Shown: piece after piece, positions 58,836-64,000 of the stretch
Layout of the letters: each line of letters begins with the position of its first letter
Numbering within the stretch: the first letter of the stretch is position 1
Assembly: GCA_965214025.1 (NCBI GenBank)
Contig: CBDCAW010000034.1
Span: forward strand, 75,711 to 139,710
Source of the DNA: Granulosicoccus sp965214025
GTDB taxonomy: Bacteria; Pseudomonadota; Gammaproteobacteria; Granulosicoccales; Granulosicoccaceae
Length of the DNA stretch: 64,000 nucleotides
Direction of reading: 5' to 3'
Program-made: the position numbers and the translations under genes
The notes under the pieces: model-generated
Database searches by the model: none
The model's input: the letters and a program-made list of their open reading frames with translations, nothing else
Told to the model about the DNA's origin: nothing

Positions 58836-59092
58836 CCCTGTTACGCGCCTGCCATCCGCGAGGCGCGGCACGAGACGATCGGCGGCGTATCCGGGAAGCG
58901 CGGTGAGGGGCCGAAACGGCGCGGCACGGGGGCTCGTGGCCGCCAAGCAACGGTCTCGTCTCGTCCGCGATCGTCGGCCCATCGGGCCGAATCATGGACA
59001 AGTGTAACGATTGCAAGGGTGCGCGGGAGGCGAGGAATCTGGCTCGGTAACTGGAAGGTCCGTGGGAATTCCAGCAAGACCGTCGTCATTCC

Positions 59093-59970
59093 ATGCTTCC
59101 CGCCACACCACGAACTCTCGGCTCGCGTCCGCCACGCCGGCGACCTCGCGCGTCGTTCGACGAGCGCCTGAAGGGCGCACTCGGACGTCTCCGCGTACTG
59201 CCCCGCGGCGTGGCCTCCTCGAGCCGGCTGCAGGCGCTGGTGGTCACGGTCGTTCTCGTCGAGCAGGCGATCACCGTGCTGCTGCTGTGGCTCGGTGGTG
59301 ACATGCCGCCGGTGGCCAGGCACGTGCTGGTGCCCGCCGTCTCCGCGTTCACCATCGCCGCCGCGCTGGGACTGGTCGCGCTGATCCGCGATCTTCGCCG
59401 CGAGGCGACGGGTCGATCCGCTGACGGGGGGCGATGAACCGTTCGGGGTTCGAGTGCCGTCTGGGCGAGCGCGACCGGGCTCGTCTGACGCTCGCGCGGC
59501 GGGCGAAGCGCGTTCTCGTCGCGTTCGATCTCGACGGGTTCAAGAGGGTCAACGACGCGTTCGGGCACGCGGCCGGGGACGGCGTGCTGCAGGAGATCGT
59601 GCGGCGCATGAACAGCGCCGCGCCGCGCGGATCGACGATCGGGCGGCTCGGCGGGGACGAGTTCGCGCTCGAGCTCGGGCTCGACGGCGATCTCTCGGCC
59701 ATGAGTGTCGTCGAGGCGATCCGCGCCTCCCTCGTCGCTCGCCCGATCGTCGTCGACGGCGTCGCCCACCGCATCGGCGTGACGGCGGGGGCGGCGAACC
59801 GCGAGGACGGCGAGCCGATCGAGGCGTCGATGACGCGTGCGGATCTCGCGCTGGTGGCGGGCAAGCTTCACGGCAAGAACCGGAGCTACGCGGCCGGCTC
59901 GACCGTGCGGGGCACGATCGCGGCGGATCAGGGAGTGGACCGGCTGACGGCGTGCGAGCGCGTGACATAA
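59093..59970 (+). CDS. Membrane diguanylate cyclase (GGDEF), frame broken in the linker
   Basis: About 291 residues. Two helices (LQALVVTVVLVEQAITVLLL and VLVPAVSAFTIAAALGLVAL) precede a GGDEF domain with the start NRSGFECRL, the magnesium-binding LVAFDLDGFKRVNDAFGHAA and the active site IGRLGGDEFALELG intact. It would make cyclic di-GMP. As read there are two frames, 59093-59437 and 59434-59970; dropping one G near 59415 and one near 59430 gives EATVDPLTGAMNRSGFE, the usual linker into GGDEF domains, so one gene is intended. No clear I-site (RxxD) is visible five residues before GGDEF. Confidence 0.85.
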
Positions 59971-60001
59971 TCGCGTTCGCAACCCCCTCGCGAGAACGCC
60001 C

Positions 60002-60976
60002 TTGTACCTCTGCTGCGGCGACGCCCTGTTCGATCTGTTCGCGGTCCCGGGCGACGACGTCGCCGGCATCCGTCTCGACGGCCACGTCGGCGGCTCGCCC
60101 CTGAACGTCGCCGTCGGCCTCGCCCGGCTCGGCAACCGAACGGGCTACCTGTGCAAGAACTCGGACGATCCGTTCGGGCAGCGCATCCGCGCCTTCCTCG
60201 ACGCCAACGGCGTCTCGCTCGACTGGGTCCTGCCGACGACGCGCAACAGCACGCTCGCGATCGTGCAGACGGACGCCTCGGGCGCGGCCAGCTACGTCTT
60301 CCACATCGCCGGCACCGCCGACGTCTCGATCGGCCGGGACGAGCTCCCCGAGGACCTGCCCGACGCGCTCGAGGTCGTGCACGTGGGCTCCTACTCCACC
60401 GTCGTCGAGCCGACCGCCGGCGCGCTGCTCGCGCTCCTCAGGCGCGAGTCGGCGCGACGCCTGATCAGCTACGACCCGAACATCCGGTTGCCGATCGAGC
60501 CGGACCTGGACGTCTGGCGGACGCGGTTCGGCGAGATCGCCGCCGTGGCCGACGTGATCAAGGCAAGCGACGAGGACATCGCCGCGCTGCAAGGGGGCGG
60601 GAGGCGCGGGCGCGACGCGTTCGACGCCTTCGCCGCCGATGCCTTCGGCCGGGGTGCGGGGCTCGTGCTCGTCACGCGCGGCGGCGACGGCGCGCTCGCC
60701 TACGCCGCGGACGGTCGCGTGGCCGAGGTGCCGGGCGTGCGCGTGGACGTGCGCGACACGGTCGGGGCGGGGGACACCTTCCAGGCGGCGACCTTGCACC
60801 GGCTCGGTGCCCTGGGGGCGATGAGCGGCGGCACGCTCCGTCCGGACGACGTCGATCTCGAGGAGCTCGCCGGTTTCGCGACGGCGGCCGCCGCGATCAC
60901 GTGCACGCGAAGCGGCGCGGACCTGCCGACGATCGAGGAGGTCGAGGGCTTTCTCGCCGGCCGCGGCGCCCGCTGA
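60002..60976 (+). CDS. PfkB-family sugar kinase (fructokinase-like)
   Basis: A 324-residue ribokinase-fold kinase. The first PfkB signature is in GGSPLNVAVGLARLGNRTGY, the ATP side in LVLVTRGGDGALAYA, and the second signature with the catalytic aspartate in DTVGAGDTFQAATLHRL. Substrate-site details (ISYDPNIRLPIEP) look like fructokinases or KDG kinases, but the sugar is not certain. The start is a TTG at 60002 (TTG-TAC-CTC), 31 bases after the diguanylate cyclase; no ATG is available before the conserved YLCCGDALFDL. Confidence 0.88.
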   Translation: MYLCCGDALFDLFAVPGDDVAGIRLDGHVGGSPLNVAVGLARLGNRTGYLCKNSDDPFGQRIRAFLDANGVSLDWVLPTTRNSTLAIVQTDASGAASYVFHIAGTADVSIGRDELPEDLPDALEVVHVGSYSTVVEPTAGALLALLRRESARRLISYDPNIRLPIEPDLDVWRTRFGEIAAVADVIKASDEDIAALQGGGRRGRDAFDAFAADAFGRGAGLVLVTRGGDGALAYAADGRVAEVPGVRVDVRDTVGAGDTFQAATLHRLGALGAMSGGTLRPDDVDLEELAGFATAAAAITCTRSGADLPTIEEVEGFLAGRGAR

Positions 60977-61009
60977 GGCGACAGCCGGGCGGGGGCGGGC
61001 CGAGACCGC

Positions 61010-61618
61010 TCACGCGGGCGTTTCGCGCCAGCTCGCGACGAAGCTCGAGATGAGCATCTCGATGATCACCCGGTCGGCGTGCGGACGATCGAGGTAGAGC
61101 TGGCGCGACAGCGCGAGCTCGGCCGTGCCGTGCACCCCGGACCACAACACCCGCGCGCCGACCTGCACCCGATCCTCGTCGGCCGACGGCGCGAGTGCCA
61201 CGAGCTGGCGCTCGATGAGCACGAGGAGCGGTCGGATGCGTTGCGACAACGCCTCCGGCAGACCCGTCTCGCGTCGTTCTATCCGCCGGAACAGCAGGTC
61301 GAACTGGTGGGTGTTGTCCTCGGCGAAGGCGAGGTAGGCGAGGCTCATGGCGAGCATGCTCGCCTCCGGTCCGTCGGCCTCGCGGCAGGCGTCGGCGCAG
61401 AGATCGTGCAGCGTTCCGAGGCTCACCGCGTTCACGTGCAGGAAGATCTCCTGCAGGTTCGTGAACGCCGCGTAGAGCATGCCGGGCGTGTAGCCCACGG
61501 CCTCGGCGATGCGTCTCGCGGTGACGTCACCCGCTCCGTGCTCGCGTACGAGCGCGAGAGTCGACTCGACGATCAGCATTTGCAGCTCTTCCTTGGTGTG
61601 TCGGCTGCGTCGAGGCAT
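61010..61618 (-). CDS. TetR-family transcriptional regulator
   Basis: A 202-residue regulator. The helix-turn-helix is in DVTARRIAEAVGYTPGMLYA followed by AFTNLQEIFLHV. The C-terminal ligand domain includes ALSQRIRPLLVLIERQLVAL and RVLWSGVHGTAELALS, the WHG-type element of one TetR subgroup. It diverges from the DUF72 gene; palindromes in the 280-base gap are candidate operators for it. ATG at 61618. Confidence 0.9.
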   Translation of the reverse strand: MPRRSRHTKEELQMLIVESTLALVREHGAGDVTARRIAEAVGYTPGMLYAAFTNLQEIFLHVNAVSLGTLHDLCADACREADGPEASMLAMSLAYLAFAEDNTHQFDLLFRRIERRETGLPEALSQRIRPLLVLIERQLVALAPSADEDRVQVGARVLWSGVHGTAELALSRQLYLDRPHADRVIIEMLISSFVASWRETPA

Positions 61619-61803
61619 CGAGGAGGGAGGGGCGGGTCGTCACGAACGTGCCGACCGATCGAAGGTGGAGGCGCATCGGGAACGGTGCTGAAGTATGGAG
61701 CGCGCTTTGCCGATCTGGATAGTGATATTTTCCGCATCTTCGTCCAGCGATTCGCGGAAGCCCGCCACGGCATGTCGAAAGGCGCTCTCCTCGCCGATTC
61801 CTT

Positions 61804-61848
61804 CATCGATATCGATGTCGATGACACCGTTACAGTTACCGGTAACGG
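61804..61848. promoter_or_regulatory. Two palindromes between tetR-like and DUF72 genes, candidate operators
   Basis: CATCGATATCGATG (61804-61817) is a perfect 14-base palindrome. CCGTTAC...GTAACGG (61827-61833 and 61842-61848), with the inner GTTACCGGTAAC (61835-61846), forms a second nested dyad. They lie 50-90 bases before the DUF72 start and about 190 bases from the TetR start. TetR proteins bind such dyads; the assignment is an inference from position. Confidence 0.35.
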
Positions 61849-61896
61849 CTTCGTCGGCGCGTGCACGGCCACCGGACAGCGTTCGTGAACGTGCCG

Positions 61897-62733
61897 ATGC
61901 CGTACCGGCTCGGTCTGCCCATCTGGGCCTACCCGAAGTGGAAGGGCGTCTACTTCGACGAGGCCTCGTCGATGCTCGCCAGCTACGCCTCGGTATTCAA
62001 CGCGGTGGAGGGCAACACGACGTTCTACGGCGTTCCCGATCCGGCCAACGTCGCCGGCTGGCGTCGGGCACTCGACGGCGGCGATTTCCGCATGAGCTTC
62101 AAGCTGCCGAGAAGCGTCACCCACGAGCGCGCGCCGGCCGAGGACGATCTCGAACGCTTTCTCGCGGCGATCCGCCCGCTCGGCGAGCATCTCGGCCCCT
62201 TGCTCGTGCAGTTTCCCGAGCGCGCGGGTCCCGCCGAGCTCGACGCGTTCGAGCCGCTGTTCGCGCGACTGGCCGAGGTGCACCGCTGCGTCGTCGAGGT
62301 GCGTCACCCGGTGTTCTTCGCCGAACCCGAGCGCCTCGAGCCGATGCTCGAGCGCTACCGCTTCGGCCGCGTGGTGCTCGACACGCGGGCGATCTACCGG
62401 GGGGATCTCTCGCACCCGGACGTCGTCAACGCGGCGCACCGGAAGCCCGACGTGCCGGTACTCGACACCGTGTACGCGGGACTCGCGTTCGCGCGCGTCG
62501 TGCTGCACCCCGACAACCTCGACAACGACCGGTGGATCGACGACTGGGTGGCGCGGGCGGCGACCATGATCGAGCGCGGCGACGAGACGACGATCATGGT
62601 CCACTGCCCGAACAACCTTCACTGCACCGAGCAGGCGCGCACCTTCCACGAGCGTCTGCGCGCACGGCTCGGCCGCTCGCGCGTGCCGGAGCTCCCGCCC
62701 TGGCCGGTGCCGCGGCAGGAATCGCTGTTCTAG
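61897..62733 (+). CDS. DUF72 family protein (YecE-like)
   Basis: A 278-residue TIM-barrel-like protein starting MPYRLGLPIWAYPKWKGVYF. Family marks are YASVFNAVEGNTTFYGVPDP, FRMSFKLPRSVTHER, LLVQFPERAGPAELDAFE and VVEVRHPVFF. The function of DUF72/YecE proteins is not established. GTG codons at 61861, 61885 and 61891 are alternative starts. Its stop (TAG) shares the CTAG at 62730-62733 with the stop of the convergent channel gene. Confidence 0.9.
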   Translation: MPYRLGLPIWAYPKWKGVYFDEASSMLASYASVFNAVEGNTTFYGVPDPANVAGWRRALDGGDFRMSFKLPRSVTHERAPAEDDLERFLAAIRPLGEHLGPLLVQFPERAGPAELDAFEPLFARLAEVHRCVVEVRHPVFFAEPERLEPMLERYRFGRVVLDTRAIYRGDLSHPDVVNAAHRKPDVPVLDTVYAGLAFARVVLHPDNLDNDRWIDDWVARAATMIERGDETTIMVHCPNNLHCTEQARTFHERLRARLGRSRVPELPPWPVPRQESLF

Positions 62734-64000
62734 CGCGGTTCGGCCCCGTCCGACCCGTCCGACTTCGTCACGAGCGAGAGGTGCGGGTAGGGGATCGTCC
62801 AGCCCTGTTCGGTGCAGGCCTCGATGCACGCGCCCTGGATCATGCGCGTGATGCGCAGGTGGGACTTCGCCGAGCGGCTGTCCATCGTCGCGAAGATCCA
62901 GTAGTCGAGCGAGGAGTCGCCGGCCGCCTTCGGCTCGACGAGCACGTCGCGGACGAACTCGGCGAGATCGCTCTCCCCGAGAGAGGCGCGGACGGCGTCC
63001 CGGAGCACGCGCGGCACCGCCTCCGTCGCCTCGCCCTGGAGACGGTAGTCGACGCGGAACTCGCCGGTCACGCCGTACGTGCCGCTTCTCGTCAGGTTCG
63101 TCATCGTCGTGTTGTAGAACGTCACGCTCGGGATCGAGCGGATCTGCCCGCCTCTCTCGCGGAGCTCGACCGTGTCGGGGTTCTGATCGATGACCTCGAA
63201 CGGCGTCGGGTCGTCCTCGAACAGCACGACGTCGCCGCGGGCGGTCGGGAACCAGCGGTCCTTGCCGGCCGGTCGCGAGGTCAGGCCGTGGAACTCGGCG
63301 AGCGGTATCCGGAGCACGCCGTGGAGCTCGGGGTTCCGAAGGATCGTGAACATGTTGATCGACTCGACCCGCCACGGCAGCCCGCGGTAGACGACGCGCT
63401 CGGCCTCGCGCGTCGGGCCGATGTTCAGGAGAAGGCGCGCCTCGCGGACGTACTGGGGCAGGAGCTGGCGGACGCCGAGCGCGAGCCCGACGATGAGCAG
63501 GATCAGAAGACCGAGCAGCAGCACGTCGCCCCGTTCGTAGAAGACGACGAACACGGCGACGAGGATCAGGAGGAAGGTCAGCGCGTGCACGCTGTACTCG
63601 GCGAGGCGGTAGCGCGTGCGGCTCTCCGGCTCGCTCTTGTCGACGAGCTTCTTCCGGTAGCCGCGCATCAGGAAGCGGATCGCGGCCCAGACGCCGAGCG
63701 CGGCCAGGACGGCGAGGACGAGGGTCAGGCCGCGCCCGGTCACGAACCCGAGCACCGCCTCCCAGATCGTCCGCGGCAGCGACTTGTCGCCCTGCAGCTC
63801 GGCGATCTGGAAGCGGGCGATCTCGATCGCGTCGCGGGCGTCGTCGCGGCGCTTCTCCCACGTGCGCACGAGCGAGGCGAGCGTCTTGCCGAGCGTGCCG
63901 TCGGGCTCGAGCGCGAGCTCCGGGGCGAGCCCCGCGAGCGCGCGCTCGGCGACGTCGAGCTCCTTTCGCCGCTCGGCGATCAGGTCGTTGAGCTCGGCGA
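62730..64000 (-). CDS. MscS-family mechanosensitive channel, N-terminus beyond the window
   Basis: At least 422 residues, open at the right edge. The visible N-terminal part (NDLIAERRKELDVAERALAG onward) is a coiled coil rich in Glu, Arg and Ala. Three to four helices follow (LTLVLAVLAALGVWAAIRFL, HALTFLLILVAVFVVFY, LLLGLLILLIVGLALGVRQL). Then comes a beta-domain of the MscS kind with a short pore-lining helix that is not obviously canonical, and a cytoplasmic alpha/beta domain (GEFRVDYRLQGEATEAVPRV). Members release solutes on osmotic downshock. The gene is convergent with DUF72. Confidence 0.75.
   Translation of the reverse strand, partial: AELNDLIAERRKELDVAERALAGLAPELALEPDGTLGKTLASLVRTWEKRRDDARDAIEIARFQIAELQGDKSLPRTIWEAVLGFVTGRGLTLVLAVLAALGVWAAIRFLMRGYRKKLVDKSEPESRTRYRLAEYSVHALTFLLILVAVFVVFYERGDVLLLGLLILLIVGLALGVRQLLPQYVREARLLLNIGPTREAERVVYRGLPWRVESINMFTILRNPELHGVLRIPLAEFHGLTSRPAGKDRWFPTARGDVVLFEDDPTPFEVIDQNPDTVELRERGGQIRSIPSVTFYNTTMTNLTRSGTYGVTGEFRVDYRLQGEATEAVPRVLRDAVRASLGESDLAEFVRDVLVEPKAAGDSSLDYWIFATMDSRSAKSHLRITRMIQGACIEACTEQGWTIPYPHLSLVTKSDGSDGAEPR

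Overview
The window looks like two unrelated pieces of bacterial genome joined at about 41,295-41,310. The left piece (1 to ~41.3 kb) has moderate-to-high GC and mixed codon use. The right piece (~41.3 to 64 kb) is visibly richer in GC, with codons ending almost always in G or C. At the join a secreted-protein gene reading rightward and an ABC-permease gene reading leftward are both cut inside conserved sequence, and neither continues. A chimeric contig or a binning/assembly join is the simplest explanation. Both pieces carry proteobacterial, probably gammaproteobacterial, genes (PreT/PreA, TmcA, Bcr-type MFS on the left; FimV, MCP, NADP-type GdhA on the right). I cannot name the genus of either.

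Left piece. 1-4.7 kb: the 5' part of a type III polyketide synthase gene, a tiny membrane protein, two divergent paralogous phosphoribosyltransferases, a DUF368 (PopT-type) membrane protein and a Bcr/CflA efflux pump. 4.8-13.1 kb (minus strand): a reductive pyrimidine-catabolism operon (mmsA, N-carbamoyl-beta-alanine amidohydrolase, dihydropyrimidinase) fused to a NMT1/ThiY-type ABC importer. The first enzyme of the same pathway, PreT/PreA, lies at 20.7-23.3 kb. 13.2-20.5 kb: a DNA-deoxyinosine/uracil glycosylase, then a tightly packed minus-strand operon of a YbdK/GCS2 carboxylate-amine ligase, two alpha/beta-hydrolase esterases and two ATP-grasp ligases, with a divergent LysR gene. This operon is the best candidate in the window for an undescribed small-peptide or amide-forming system. 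23.3-41.3 kb: a PQQ-type sugar dehydrogenase, a CobT/CobS-like VWA plus AAA+ pair without CobN, an EF-G paralogue with a clear terminator, a double ATP-grasp protein coupled to an MFS transporter with a 27-unit VTPG repeat, AMP nucleosidase, a cytosolic-type M14 carboxypeptidase, a FAS1 lipoprotein, TmcA and the truncated secreted protein.

Right piece. 41.3-44.0 kb (minus): Opp/Dpp-type permeases next to a D-erythronate dehydrogenase-like enzyme. 44.1-51.1 kb: a small exported protein, an MCP, FimV and an MpaB/rubber-oxygenase-fold protein. 51.5-58.8 kb (plus): GdhA and a complete Dpp/Opp ABC importer. 59.1-64 kb: a diguanylate cyclase, a PfkB sugar kinase, a TetR regulator facing a DUF72 protein, and an MscS-type channel running off the end.

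Sequence quality matters for any reader. At least ten genes are broken by 1-2 base indels, mostly in G/C runs, with the correct protein continuing in another frame. They are densest at 52.3-59.5 kb. The pattern fits uncorrected sequencing errors better than gene decay, so these genes are annotated across the breaks.
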